Numbered from the stretch's first letter, positions 27,034-36,737 are shown. The stretch: 64,000 bases of DNA from DASRJW01 sp964567755 (GCA_964567755.1 CAZMNW010000049.1:110551-174550); one strand, 5' to 3'. Numbers and translations are program-made. Notes: generated by a model not told the origin, from the sequence alone.

Positions 27034-27693
27034 GTGCAATCGCGATCGTTGCTGGCGCACACACAGCGCTCGTTTCTGGCCGCGACGATCGTCGCGGCGT
27101 GCATCTCCCTCTTGGCGTGCGAAGACCCGATCACGCCCCCACTGGAAGAGCCCCTCATCGACAGCGCCGAGGCCGCGGTGGCCGCACTCGCCCGCGCTTA
27201 TGTGACACGCGACCCCGACCTCCTGCAGTCGCTGCTCGCGAACGAGCCCACCGCGAACGCGACTTACCTATTCTTGCTGAGCGAGCCCACCGACCTCGGC
27301 GAGACCCAATGGGGGTACGAGGAAGAAGTGCGCATTCACCAGCGCATGTTCCGGCCGGATACCGCTGTACCGCCCCTCGCGGCCGAGCTTTGGCTCCAGA
27401 GCGTCACCATCACGCTCGCGAAGCAAGAGAACTTCGCCGAGCGACTCGATCTCTACTCGGCGAACGGCGGCGTGGATGGCAAGTTCGATCCCGCGCGCTG
27501 GAGTGTGGTGGATGCGCGCTACACGACCTATGTATTCTTCGACTTGGCCGGCACCGACTACAAGGTGGAAGGCGAGGCCAACTTCGTCGTCCTCGAGGAC
27601 CTCGCCAAAGCCGCGGGAGCCAGCGGTAAGTTCCTGCTGTACATCTGGGAGGATATCTCCGTGCCCGCCGCGACACCTGCTCCGGAGGTTTGA
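27034..27693 (+). CDS. Tandem-array lipoprotein, copy 4
   Basis: 219 aa. Lipobox SLLAC followed by EDPITPPLEEP, matching copy 1. Core: IDSAEAAVAALARAYVTRD, PTDLGETQWGYEEEVRIHQ, LYSANGGVDGKFDPARW, YKVEGEANFVVLED. The GTG at 27034 is taken as start because a strong AAGGAGGAG stands just before it; the frame also reaches an ATG at 26977 overlapping the previous stop. Last of the array; 224 bases without a gene follow before the M16 pair. Confidence 0.85.
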   Translation: MQSRSLLAHTQRSFLAATIVAACISLLACEDPITPPLEEPLIDSAEAAVAALARAYVTRDPDLLQSLLANEPTANATYLFLLSEPTDLGETQWGYEEEVRIHQRMFRPDTAVPPLAAELWLQSVTITLAKQENFAERLDLYSANGGVDGKFDPARWSVVDARYTTYVFFDLAGTDYKVEGEANFVVLEDLAKAAGASGKFLLYIWEDISVPAATPAPEV

Positions 27694-27917
27694 CGCGCAC
27701 GCCAGCCCACCCCAGAGCTCGGACGCGGAAGGCGCCACTGCGTCGCCCGCTGCGACCGCCGCTCCTCCTGGAGCTTCCGGCATCTGACGTGGTATGTTCG
27801 CACCTCTCGCCCGGATCGTGCCACCAGAACGGCGCCCAGCGACTCGCCATCGACGTCCGGCGCGGTCGCCGGATTCGCCAGCCCGGTCACCGAGAACGAC
27901 TCGCGAGAAGGGAATCC

Positions 27918-29285
27918 ATGCACACGCATCTCCCGGCACTCCGGATCATGACCCTGATCGCCGCGTTGGCGATGCCCTCCCTTTCGCCCGCGATCGACAC
28001 GGGCCAGATCGAGACACACCAGATGGCCAACGGCATGAAAGTCGTCTTCTGGCCCGATCACTCGATCCCCAATTTGGCGCTCTACACTTTCTATCGCGTC
28101 GGTTCGCGCAACGAGCGCCCGGGGATCACTGGGCTGTCGCACTTCTTCGAGCACATGATGTTCCTGGGGTCGAAGAACTATGGTCCCGGCGAGTTCGACC
28201 GCACGATGGAGGCAGCGGGCGGCGCCAACAACGCCTACACCGCCCAGGACATCACGGTGTACCAGGACTGGTTCCCACGCTCGGCCACCCAGACGATCTT
28301 CGAACTCGAGGCCGACCGCATCGCCTCGCTGTCGATCGATTCGACCAGCGTCGAGAGCGAGCGCGGCGTCGTGGCTTCCGAGCGCCGGCGATCGGTCGAC
28401 GACAACAACATCCGCGCCCTCGACGAGGAGAACTGGGCTGCCGCCTACAAGGCCCATCCGTATCAGTGGCCGGTGATCGGCTGGATGGTGGACATCGAGA
28501 ACTGGAAGATCTCGGACCTCGAGACCTATTTTCGCACCTACTACGCGCCGAACAACGGCACGCTGGTCGCGGTCGGGGATTTCGAGCCGCGCGAGATGCT
28601 GGCATTGTGCAAGCAATACCTCGAACCGATCGCGCGCGGGCCGGCGCCGTTGCCGGTGACGACGGTCGAGCCCGAACAGAAGGGCGAGCGCCGGACGGAG
28701 CTGCGCCGTCAGGCCCAGGTGGCGGCGCTCATTTCCAGCTATCACATTCCGGCCACGTCTCACGCCGATTACCACGCGCTCCGCGTCCTCGAAACGCTGC
28801 TCTTGCAAGGCGAATCGTCACGCCTGCACCTGCGACTCGTCGAACGCGACCAACTGGCGCTGCGAGTCTTCGGCGGCATGGACTTCGCTCTCGACCCGAC
28901 GCTGTTCCAGGTCTTCATGCAAGTGCGCCAGGGCATCGAAGCGTCCGCATGCGAACAAGCCCTCTCCGAAGAGCTCGAGCGCCTGCAGGCGGAGCCGCCG
29001 GCCGAACGCGAGCTACGCAAGGCCAAGAACCAGCTCGCCACCAACTTCTACCGCCAGCTGCAAACCATCAGCGGCAAGGCACAGCTGCTCGGGACCTCCG
29101 ATGTTTATTTCGGCGATCCGAAAGCGATCTTGGGACTCGTGTCGCGCTATGAAGCCGTGGGAGCTGCCGACATCCAGCGCTTGGCGCGGACCTATTTTCA
29201 CAAGAGCAACCGCACCGTGAGCACCCTCGTTCCCGAGAGCGAGAAGAGCGAAGACACGGGTGCCACCAAGGAGGCCGGCTCGTGA
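27918..29285 (+). CDS. M16 family zinc peptidase (catalytic subunit)
   Basis: 455 aa with a signal peptide (MTLIAALAMPSLSPA). The inverted zinc motif is H75-F-F-E78-H79, with the third ligand Glu expected in the VESERGVVASERRR stretch. The fold is the usual two-halved insulinase unit. Secreted pairs of this type form a heterodimer with a non-catalytic partner, here the next gene, overlapped by GTGA. ATG 27918 has GAGAAGGGA upstream. Likely degrades peptides in the periplasm. Confidence 0.94.
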   Translation: MHTHLPALRIMTLIAALAMPSLSPAIDTGQIETHQMANGMKVVFWPDHSIPNLALYTFYRVGSRNERPGITGLSHFFEHMMFLGSKNYGPGEFDRTMEAAGGANNAYTAQDITVYQDWFPRSATQTIFELEADRIASLSIDSTSVESERGVVASERRRSVDDNNIRALDEENWAAAYKAHPYQWPVIGWMVDIENWKISDLETYFRTYYAPNNGTLVAVGDFEPREMLALCKQYLEPIARGPAPLPVTTVEPEQKGERRTELRRQAQVAALISSYHIPATSHADYHALRVLETLLLQGESSRLHLRLVERDQLALRVFGGMDFALDPTLFQVFMQVRQGIEASACEQALSEELERLQAEPPAERELRKAKNQLATNFYRQLQTISGKAQLLGTSDVYFGDPKAILGLVSRYEAVGAADIQRLARTYFHKSNRTVSTLVPESEKSEDTGATKEAGS

Positions 29286-30715
29286 AATCACGCTCGTCGC
29301 GCGCATTCTTGCGCACGCTCGCCGGTGCAACTCTGGTGGCGGCGACGCTCGCAATCCTGGGCATGGCCACAAATAACACGACGCCTGCCGCGGCGCCGGG
29401 CGAGCTCCTGCCGCCCTATTCACGCCTCACGCTCGAGAACGGACTCGTCCTGCTCATGCTGGAGCAACACGAGCTCCCGCTCGTGGACTTTCAGCTGCTG
29501 CTGCGCACGGGATCCATCGCCGACCCGCCGGGCAAGGAAGGTCTTGCGAGCATCACGGTGTCGCTGCTGCGCAAGGGCACGCAGAAACGCAGCGCCGAAC
29601 AGATCGCCGAAGAGTTGGACTTCCTCGGCGCCGAGCTCGACCTGTCGACGTCGCTCGAGTTTGGTGTGGTTTCTGCACAGTTCCTGGCCAAGGATGTCGA
29701 GGTCGGGCTCGGGCTGTTGACGGACATGCTGTTGCGGCCGACTTTCCTCGAAGCTGAGTTCAAAAAGGCGGTCGACCTGGCCGTGGACGAGCTCGCCGAG
29801 GCCAAGGACAATCCGCGCGCCGTCATCGGCGACTATTTCACCGGCTTCGTTTTCGCCGGGCATCCCTTCGGGCGCGCACTCGGCGGCACCGAGACCAGCC
29901 TGCCGACGCTGACGCGCGGCGATGTGCTGCGCTTCCACGAGGCCTACGTCCGCCCGAACAACGCCATCCTCACCGTCGTCGGCGACTTCAACAGCAAGTC
30001 TCTGCAGAAACAAATCGCCTCGGCGTTCGAAAAATGGGAGAAGAGCCCGGTCACTCTCACCCGTCCGGTCGTGGCACCTCACCTCAGCGGGCGTCAGGTC
30101 GTGTTGGTCGACAAACCAGATGCCGTGCAGACCTACTTCCAGATCGGCAACATCGGCGTCGCCAAGGGCGATGCGGATGAAGCCACTCTGGATGTGGTGA
30201 ACACGATCTTCGGCGGGCGTTTCACTTCGTGGTTGATGACCGAACTGCGCACGAACACCGGCTTGTCCTACAACGCCCATTCGCGCTTCGTCTTGCGCAC
30301 CGTTCCCGGCGCTTTCTATATTTCGTCGTTCACCCGCACTGCCGACACCGAGAAGGCCATGGATCTCGCGCTCGAGATCCTGGACCGGTTGCACAAGCAA
30401 GGTGTGACACAGGAAGAAATCGCCTCGGCACAGAACTACATCCGCGGACAGTTCCCGCCCAACTACGAGAGCTCTGGCGACCTGGCGGACGCCATCGCCG
30501 AGATCGAGTTCTACGGGCTGGACCGCTCTACGATCAACGAACACACGCGCAAGACCGATGCCGTGACCCTGGAGCAGGCACGTCAGGCGATCGCCAAGCA
30601 CTATCCGCGCGAGAATCTGGCGATTGTGATGATCGGCCAGGCCGACTCCGTGCGCACGGTGGCGGCAAAATACGGCGACATGCGCGCCAAGAAGATCTCC
30701 GATCCGGGGTATTGA
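29282..30715 (+). CDS. M16 family non-catalytic partner subunit
   Basis: 477 aa with an N-terminal hydrophobic segment. The position of the HxxEH motif is occupied by GKEGLASITVSLL, so no zinc can bind. The Arg/Tyr pair that completes the active site in the partner is retained in TELRTNTGLSYNAHS. This is the usual arrangement of two-gene M16 peptidases. GTG start overlaps the previous stop by four bases. It converges on fabH with only six bases between. Confidence 0.93.
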   Translation: MKSRSSRAFLRTLAGATLVAATLAILGMATNNTTPAAAPGELLPPYSRLTLENGLVLLMLEQHELPLVDFQLLLRTGSIADPPGKEGLASITVSLLRKGTQKRSAEQIAEELDFLGAELDLSTSLEFGVVSAQFLAKDVEVGLGLLTDMLLRPTFLEAEFKKAVDLAVDELAEAKDNPRAVIGDYFTGFVFAGHPFGRALGGTETSLPTLTRGDVLRFHEAYVRPNNAILTVVGDFNSKSLQKQIASAFEKWEKSPVTLTRPVVAPHLSGRQVVLVDKPDAVQTYFQIGNIGVAKGDADEATLDVVNTIFGGRFTSWLMTELRTNTGLSYNAHSRFVLRTVPGAFYISSFTRTADTEKAMDLALEILDRLHKQGVTQEEIASAQNYIRGQFPPNYESSGDLADAIAEIEFYGLDRSTINEHTRKTDAVTLEQARQAIAKHYPRENLAIVMIGQADSVRTVAAKYGDMRAKKISDPGY

Positions 30716-30721
30716 CCGGGT

Positions 30722-31732
30722 TCACTTGGACACGCCGTTCGCGTCCGGGACGGACCAACGCACCAGCACGGAACCCCACGTGTAACCCGCACCGAAGGCC
30801 GAGAGCACCAGGCGCTGGCCGCGTCGCAAGCGGCCATCGGCCCAGTATTCGGACAGGCACATGGGAATCGTCGCCGCGGTGGTGTTGCCGTAGCGGTCGA
30901 TGTTGATCATGACTTTGGCCGGATCGAGGCCCATGCGTTTGCCGCAGGCTTCGATGATGCGCAGGTTGGCTTGGTGCGGCACCAGCCAATCGATGTCGTT
31001 GGCCGTCAAGTGGTTGCGTTGCATGACCTCGACCGAGCAGTTCGCCATCCCCTGCACTGCGACCTTGAACACCGTACGACCATCTTGGTACACGAAGTGG
31101 GCGCGCTGTTCGACACTGTCGTGACTGGCCGGCATTAGGCTGCCGCCCCCCTTCTGGTGCAAGAAGGGTCCCCCGGCGCCATCGGCGTAGAGCCTGTAAT
31201 CGAGAATGCCGAAGGCGTCGTCCGGGCTCGGCTCGAGGAGCACGGCCGCTCCGGCGTCACCGAAGAGAATGCACGTGTTGCGATCGTTGTAGTCGGTGAT
31301 GGCCGTCATCTTGTCGGCGCCGACGACGACGACGCGTCGATAGGTGCCGCTGGCGACAAACTGGGCTCCGGTGACGAGCGCGTACAGAAACCCCGAGCAT
31401 GCGGCCGAGAGATCGAAACCCCACGCGTTCTTCGCCCCAATCTTCTCCTGCAGGATGCAGGCCGTCGGCGGGAACATCATGTCGGGGGTCACGGTGGCGA
31501 CGATCAGCAGCTCGATGTCGCTCGGGTCCATGCCGCGGCGTTCGAGGAGCCTGGTTACCGCGTGCGCTGCCAAGTCCGATGTGGCACCACTCTCGAGGAT
31601 GCGCCGCTCGCGGATCCCCGTGCGATCACGGATCCACTCGTCCGTCGTGTCGACGATCTTTTCGAGGTCGGCGTTGGAAAGGATCTTGTCCGGCGTCCAG
31701 TGCGCCACGGCCGTGATCGCTACCCTCTGCAC
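30722..31732 (-). CDS. fabH: 3-oxoacyl-[acyl-carrier-protein] synthase III
   Basis: Condenses acetyl-CoA (or a branched starter) with malonyl-ACP to begin fatty-acid synthesis. The catalytic triad is visible at the standard spacing: Cys112 in SAACSGFLYA, His253 in VPHQANLRI and Asn283 in YGNTTAAT. Length 336 aa is slightly above the E. coli enzyme. The start is GTG with AAGGGGG upstream. It sits 72 bases downstream of the heme/oxidase assembly genes and not in a fab operon. Confidence 0.95.
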   Translation of the reverse strand: MQRVAITAVAHWTPDKILSNADLEKIVDTTDEWIRDRTGIRERRILESGATSDLAAHAVTRLLERRGMDPSDIELLIVATVTPDMMFPPTACILQEKIGAKNAWGFDLSAACSGFLYALVTGAQFVASGTYRRVVVVGADKMTAITDYNDRNTCILFGDAGAAVLLEPSPDDAFGILDYRLYADGAGGPFLHQKGGGSLMPASHDSVEQRAHFVYQDGRTVFKVAVQGMANCSVEVMQRNHLTANDIDWLVPHQANLRIIEACGKRMGLDPAKVMINIDRYGNTTAATIPMCLSEYWADGRLRRGQRLVLSAFGAGYTWGSVLVRWSVPDANGVSK

Positions 31733-31804
31733 CCGAGCCCCCTTTTGCGCCTCCGATAAACTACACGGCGGCTCGGCTCCAAGTCCAACACTCGCTGCGC
31801 CGGC

Positions 31805-32242
31805 CTACGGCCGCGCCGATGGGCTTGGCGCGACTTGATACAAGAGCACATAAATGACGACACCCGTGATGGAGACATAGAGCCAGAGCGGCAGCGTCCA
31901 GCGCGCCAGACGCGCATGGCGGGGAAACTCGCGGCGCAGCGCCCGGCGCAGCGTCAACGCCACCAGGGGAACGATGGCTGCCGCCAGGATCGTATGGCTG
32001 GTGAGGATGCTGAAGTAGAGCGGCCGGATCCAACCCTGCGCGGTGAAACGCGTCGTTCCGAACTGCGCGTGGTAGGTCAGGTACGAGACCAGGAACAGGA
32101 CCGACGTCAGGACCGCAGCCCCCATGCAAGCACGATGTGCGGTGATCTTGCGCTTGCGGATGCAAACGAATCCCGACAGCAGGAACACGGTGCTGAGCGT
32201 GTTGAGACAGGCATTCAGCGCCGGCAGGTCGTGAACGGTCAT
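31805..32242 (-). CDS. DUF420 membrane protein
   Basis: 145 aa with four membrane segments and conserved His residues (LTYHAQFG, ILTSHTILA, ITAHRACMG). This matches DUF420 (YozB/CtaM-like), membrane proteins that often accompany cytochrome oxidase and SCO genes and help oxidase assembly. It lies 63 bases after the SCO gene on the same strand, which fits such a role. Confidence 0.88.
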   Translation of the reverse strand: MTVHDLPALNACLNTLSTVFLLSGFVCIRKRKITAHRACMGAAVLTSVLFLVSYLTYHAQFGTTRFTAQGWIRPLYFSILTSHTILAAAIVPLVALTLRRALRREFPRHARLARWTLPLWLYVSITGVVIYVLLYQVAPSPSARP

Positions 32243-32305
32243 CGATCCTTCCTTCGGTCCGAGCGCAATCCTGTCACGGTCACGACGCCCACATCACCCA
32301 TCGGG

Positions 32306-32950
32306 TCATGGGACATTCGCGGCCAAGAGGCGTTCGACGTCGCGCTCCAGCTGCTTCATCGCGCCGGTGTCGGTGCTGTCGTAATAGCCGCGGATCCTGG
32401 CGTCGATATCCACGAGCACAAAACGCGTGCTGTGCATGATCGCGTCGGCGCCCTTCGCGATGTCCGCGGGAGTGGCGTCATCGACCCCCAGGTGAAAGCC
32501 ATCCTGTACCAACCGGCGCACATCCGCCTTCTCCCCCGTCAGGAACAACCAGCGCGGCGGCTTTGCCCCGTAGCGCGCGGCATACTCGGCCAGCCTCCGC
32601 GGCGTGTCCTGCTCCGGATCGACGCTGAAGGAAATCAGCCGCGCGCGCTCGTCGAGCCGGGCGGACAGATGTTCGAACTGCGCGCTCATCACCGGACAGA
32701 TGGATCCACAGTTGGTGAAAATGAAATCGGCGATCCATACGCCGCGCAGATCGTGACCGCGCACCGTATCTCCAGTCTGCGACACGAGGGTGAAATCGGG
32801 GACGGCGCCGAAATCTTGCATCGCGTCTGGTGCTGACTCGGAACCCTGCGCCACGATGCCGCCGCGAAATGCGACCTGCCGCCCGCGAACGACGAACCAG
32901 GCGATGACCACCAACAGCGCCGCCAAGACTGCAGCACCCCAAAGTTTCAC
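32306..32950 (-). CDS. SCO1/SenC family copper chaperone
   Basis: 214 aa. One N-terminal membrane anchor (VLAALLVVIAWFVV) and a thioredoxin-like domain with the copper site C81-GSI-C85-P and His173 (ADAIMHSTRFVLVD). Delivers copper to the CuA centre of cytochrome c oxidase or reduces it. Start is GTG 32950, overlapping the permease stop as GTGA, which is why it is preferred over the longer open frame. Confidence 0.94.
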   Translation of the reverse strand: MKLWGAAVLAALLVVIAWFVVRGRQVAFRGGIVAQGSESAPDAMQDFGAVPDFTLVSQTGDTVRGHDLRGVWIADFIFTNCGSICPVMSAQFEHLSARLDERARLISFSVDPEQDTPRRLAEYAARYGAKPPRWLFLTGEKADVRRLVQDGFHLGVDDATPADIAKGADAIMHSTRFVLVDIDARIRGYYDSTDTGAMKQLERDVERLLAANVP

Positions 32951-33738
32951 GACGATTGGCCTCCGCGTGGCAGCTGCACCAACCACAACCCTGCTCCCAA
33001 CATCGCCAGCGCGAAGGCGATGCTCACCGCGAGCGGGGTCGCGATCGAGGCCATCAGCGCCCCAGCGGCCATCGCCCCGGACCCCGCCGCGATGGTGTGC
33101 CGCAACGCTTCCAATGCATGGCTCATCGGGTTCACGGTCATGATGAAACGCAGCCACGACGGCGCGCCGCTCTGGGGGAACAGCGCCCCGGACAGGATCC
33201 ACATCGGCATGAGCAGCAGGTTCATGAGTGCGTGGAAGCCTTGGGTGGAATCGAGACGCCAAGCCAGTAGAAATCCGAGCCCGGTGAACCCGAACCCGAC
33301 CACGAACAACACCAGCGCCGAGCAGAGAAAGGACGTCCACGTCGTGTCTTGTACGAACAGTGCGCCGATCGTGAGGACGAGGAGAACTTGCACGAGCGCC
33401 AGCACCGTGCCGCCGAGGATCTTGCCGAGCACGAGCCCCCCGCGCGAGCCAGGCGCCACGAGCACCGATTGCAGAAACCCCTCGCGACGATCCTCGATGA
33501 CGGAGATGGTGGAGAAGATCGCCGTGAACAGCATGATGAGCAGCAACGTTCCCGGGAACAGGAACTGCATCGAGCTCGTAGCTGTCACGGCGCCGGCGGG
33601 CCGGAACGATTCGCCCAAGCCCGAGCCGATCAAGAACCAGAACAGCAACGGCGGCGCCAGCGCCCCCACCACCCGGCTGCGTTGGCGCAGGAACCGCACG
33701 ATCTCGCGCTCGGTGAGTGAAAGGGCGGCGAGAATCAT
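32947..33738 (-). CDS. ABC-2 type transporter permease
   Basis: 263 aa with six hydrophobic segments. It has the ABC-2 (NodJ/DrrB-like) conserved region 'ISVIEDRREGFLQSVLVAPG' and a late 'NPMSHALEALRH' motif. It overlaps the ATPase gene by ATGA and SCO1 by GTGA, so it is inside the oxidase assembly operon. The cargo is unknown; a role in oxidase or heme maturation, as for other cta-linked ABC pairs, is a context inference. Confidence 0.92.
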   Translation of the reverse strand: MILAALSLTEREIVRFLRQRSRVVGALAPPLLFWFLIGSGLGESFRPAGAVTATSSMQFLFPGTLLLIMLFTAIFSTISVIEDRREGFLQSVLVAPGSRGGLVLGKILGGTVLALVQVLLVLTIGALFVQDTTWTSFLCSALVLFVVGFGFTGLGFLLAWRLDSTQGFHALMNLLLMPMWILSGALFPQSGAPSWLRFIMTVNPMSHALEALRHTIAAGSGAMAAGALMASIATPLAVSIAFALAMLGAGLWLVQLPRGGQSS

Positions 33739-34706
33739 CCAGACCCCTCGAAGCGACGGCCGGTGAAGTGGATGAAGACATCTTCGAACGTGGGCTTCGA
33801 CAACGTGAGCGCCAGAATCTCGGTGGGGAATGCCGCTGCCAGTTGCGGCAACACCGTCACATCGCCGCCGCGTTCGATGCGCACGCTCGCATCCACCACG
33901 CGCGGCGCCAGCGGAAAGCGCGCCGCGATCGCCGCGGCGAGCCCGGACGGGTCGTGCGTGCCGATGGTGACGATATCGCCACCCACGGCTGATTTGAGCT
34001 CGAGAGGCGTGCCGCTCGTCACCAATCGTCCTTGATCGAGGATCGCGACGCGATCGCAGCGTTCGGCTTCCTCGAGAATGTGACTGGTGAGCAACACCGT
34101 CACTCCACGCTCACGGCGGATCTCCTCCAAGCTCTTCCACAGCTCCAATCGCGCCCCCGGATCGAGCCCTGTCGACGGCTCGTCGAGAATCAGCACTTGT
34201 GGCTCGTGCAGCAAGCACTTCGCCAGCTCCACCCGGCGCTGCAAACCACCCGACAGCGTCTCGACGCGCTCGCGGCTGCGGTCCCCCAGACCGAACCGTT
34301 GCAACAGCGTGTCGATCCGCCGGCGCAAATGCGCGCCGCGCAACCCGTACAGATGACCCTGATGCCGCAGGTTCTCGGCAACTGTGAGCCTGCGGTCGAG
34401 GGCCGGGGACTGGAAGACGACGCCCAAGAAACGCCGCACCTGCGCGCGGCGCTCGCTCACGTCCCAACCGAGGATGTGGATGCGCCCGCGCTGCGGCATC
34501 CACAGGGTCGACAAGAGGCGAAACAGCGTGCTCTTGCCGCCGCCGTTGGGCCCGAGCACGCCGAAGACCTCGCCGCGCTTGACCTCGAAGCTCACGTCTT
34601 GAAGTGCGGTGCGATCGCCGTAGCTGTGCCAGACATCCTGAAGGACCACGGCGGGACCGTTGTTTGCGACCGCGCCCATGGCACCTCGAAAATCGTTCGC
34701 GCTCAC
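33735..34706 (-). CDS. ABC transporter ATP-binding protein
   Basis: 323 aa. Walker A GPNGGGKST (the usual Ser is preceded by GGK), Q-loop VFQSPALD, signature LSGGLQRR, Walker B VLILDEPSTGLD, and H-loop LLTSHIL. The C-terminal extension ending EDVFIHFTGR is typical of DrrA-type exporters. GTG 34706 overlaps the ctaB stop; ATG 34679 is the alternative. Partner of the next gene. Confidence 0.93.
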   Translation of the reverse strand: MSANDFRGAMGAVANNGPAVVLQDVWHSYGDRTALQDVSFEVKRGEVFGVLGPNGGGKSTLFRLLSTLWMPQRGRIHILGWDVSERRAQVRRFLGVVFQSPALDRRLTVAENLRHQGHLYGLRGAHLRRRIDTLLQRFGLGDRSRERVETLSGGLQRRVELAKCLLHEPQVLILDEPSTGLDPGARLELWKSLEEIRRERGVTVLLTSHILEEAERCDRVAILDQGRLVTSGTPLELKSAVGGDIVTIGTHDPSGLAAAIAARFPLAPRVVDASVRIERGGDVTVLPQLAAAFPTEILALTLSKPTFEDVFIHFTGRRFEGSG

Positions 34707-35602
34707 GCCAGCAGTGTGTCCAGCACCATGAGTCCGAACAGCAGGGGCAAATAGAGGATCGAGCCGAGAAAAACGCGACGTGCCCTGGCGATTTCGTGGC
34801 GTTTGAGTATGCCGAGAGCGAGGACGAAGAAGCCGGCGCCGAGAAGAGTGGCACCGACAGCGTAGATCCAACCGCTGGCACCGACTACGACGGGCAACAG
34901 GCTGACCGGCAACAGCACAGCCGCCCAGGCCACGATCTGGCGCCCCGTGCGTCCCCCGTCGGGGTCGAGGACCGAAAGCATTTTGAATCCAGCCCGCGCA
35001 TAATCTTCGCGGTACATCCAGGCGATGGCGTAGAAGTGCGGCAATTGCCAGATGAATTGAATCGCGAACAGCGCTGCCGCACCTAGGTCCAGATTGCCGC
35101 GCGCCGCGGCCCAGCCGATGAGCGGTGGTGCGGCACCGGGGATGGCGCCGACGCTGGTGGACCACCACGTTCGCGTCTTGAGCGGCGTATACGCGAACAC
35201 GTAGGCAACCAATGTCGATCCCGCCACCAACGCGGCGAGAGGGTTGACGAACATCGCCAAATCGAACAAACCGATCAGCGACACGGCGACGCCGAAGACG
35301 AGCGCTTCGCCGTATGGCAATCGGCCGGCGGGCAACGGCCGCGTCGCAGTGCGGCGCATCATCGCATCTCGATCACGCTCCCAGACTTGGTTGAGTGCGC
35401 TCGTCCCGCCGCAAACGAGCGCCGTCCCGAACAGCGTGTGCAACAGCTGCCAAGGCTGCACGCTGCCCCCGGAAGCGACGAAGTACGCCACCCAGGTCGT
35501 CAACACGACGAGCGTGGTAATGCGTGGTTTGGTGAGCTCGGCAAAATCGGCCAGGCGTGCCCGTGTCGAAGTCACACTCAAGGCCTCGGCGCGAACATTC
35601 AT
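34703..35602 (-). CDS. ctaB: Protoheme IX farnesyltransferase (heme O synthase)
   Basis: UbiA-type prenyltransferase, 299 aa, about nine membrane segments. It has the two aspartate-rich loops: NQVWERDRDAMMRRTATRPLP and, later, YREDYARAGFKMLSV. It transfers a farnesyl group to heme b to give heme O, the substrate of the adjacent CtaA. ATG start overlaps the ctaA stop (ATGA). Confidence 0.95.
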   Translation of the reverse strand: MNVRAEALSVTSTRARLADFAELTKPRITTLVVLTTWVAYFVASGGSVQPWQLLHTLFGTALVCGGTSALNQVWERDRDAMMRRTATRPLPAGRLPYGEALVFGVAVSLIGLFDLAMFVNPLAALVAGSTLVAYVFAYTPLKTRTWWSTSVGAIPGAAPPLIGWAAARGNLDLGAAALFAIQFIWQLPHFYAIAWMYREDYARAGFKMLSVLDPDGGRTGRQIVAWAAVLLPVSLLPVVVGASGWIYAVGATLLGAGFFVLALGILKRHEIARARRVFLGSILYLPLLFGLMVLDTLLA

Positions 35603-36603
35603 GAGATCACCGCCTGGCGGGCGAAATACGCATCCCGCCGCGTGCTTTCGACGTGCAGGAGACGGAAGCTACGCATCGCCAGCACCAGGCTCGTCGCCAG
35701 AATGAGGGCGCCGCTCAGCACGTGCAGCGTCGTCGGCACGACCGCCTTCGCCGACCATACGGTGAAGGCGCCGAGCACGACCTGCATGACCACGAGACCA
35801 ACCAGGAGAATCGCCGGCTTCCACAACGCCGGGTGCGCGGGCTGGTGACGAACCACGTGAACCGCGGTGGCGACAATGCACCCGGCGACGACAAGCGCGA
35901 ACGTGCGGTGCGCGAAGTGCACCGCGATGCCGAGCGTGGTGAAGTGCGGCACCAGGCGACCAAACGCCAGGGGATAATCCGGGATGGCAAGACCCGCGCC
36001 GGTATGGCGCATGAGCGCTCCGAGAACCAATTGCAGGAACACCGCCGCTGCCGACACGACAGCGAGAGTGCGCGGGGATCCTGCACCCGCGGGCACGGAC
36101 ACCGGGGCAGGCTCCGCCTGCCAGCTCGGAGACGTGAGCAACGCGATCGCCACGACGATGCAGAAGAATGTCTGTCCGAGGCAAGCGTGCGCGACCGAGA
36201 CCGCGGGCGGCAACATCAGCAACACCGTGATGCCTCCCAGCACTCCTTGCAGCACCACGGCCGCGAGGGCGAACCAGCCCAGCCGGCGCACGCGCGGCCG
36301 GGCCTCGCGCCGCTGCAACCAGATCGCGAGCACGATGGTCATGAGGCCGACAGCGGTCGCGATCATACGGTGGCCATGCTCGTAGAGCACGTTTCCCACC
36401 ATGGGGGGGAAGATCATCCCATACGAGAGCGGCCAGTCCGGGACCGAGAGTCCCGCCCCCGTGCTGGTGACGAGCCCGCCCGCGAAGACGAGGAGCGCGG
36501 TGCAAACCGCGACGCAAACGGCATACCGGTGCAACGCACGGCTCGGAATGCTGGTGCGCGTTCGCGTCTGGCGCGGTGTCGTCACCGTGGCGGTGGAGAT
36601 CAT
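35599..36603 (-). CDS. ctaA: Heme A synthase (CtaA/COX15)
   Basis: 334 aa, eight membrane segments in two repeated halves, each with heme-ligand histidines: YEHGHRM and VAHACLGQ in the first half, HFAHRTFA and TLHVLSGA in the second. The repeated TGAGLSVPDWPL and TGAGLAIPDYPL loops are diagnostic. Converts heme O to heme A for cytochrome oxidase. ATG 36603 is used; the open frame extends upstream without coding character. First gene of the six-gene assembly operon. Confidence 0.95.
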   Translation of the reverse strand: MISTATVTTPRQTRTRTSIPSRALHRYAVCVAVCTALLVFAGGLVTSTGAGLSVPDWPLSYGMIFPPMVGNVLYEHGHRMIATAVGLMTIVLAIWLQRREARPRVRRLGWFALAAVVLQGVLGGITVLLMLPPAVSVAHACLGQTFFCIVVAIALLTSPSWQAEPAPVSVPAGAGSPRTLAVVSAAAVFLQLVLGALMRHTGAGLAIPDYPLAFGRLVPHFTTLGIAVHFAHRTFALVVAGCIVATAVHVVRHQPAHPALWKPAILLVGLVVMQVVLGAFTVWSAKAVVPTTLHVLSGALILATSLVLAMRSFRLLHVESTRRDAYFARQAVIS

Positions 36604-36708
36604 GGCGGATTGGCCCCGTCGGTGCTCGTTTGCGCGTCTGGCGCGTCCGTCAGCGCCCCTCGCGCGTGTGGGGAAACCCATTCTCGGCGCACAAGTTAAA
36701 GCCGGAGG

Positions 36709-36737
36709 ATGCTAGACGACTCGCCGCGGTCTTGCAA
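36709..36737 (-). promoter_or_regulatory. Candidate promoter of the ctaA operon
   Basis: TTGCAA, a 17-base spacer and TAGCAT on the minus strand lie about 105 bases before the ctaA start. The 254-base gap between the copper lipoprotein and ctaA holds no gene I can see. Confidence 0.35.
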
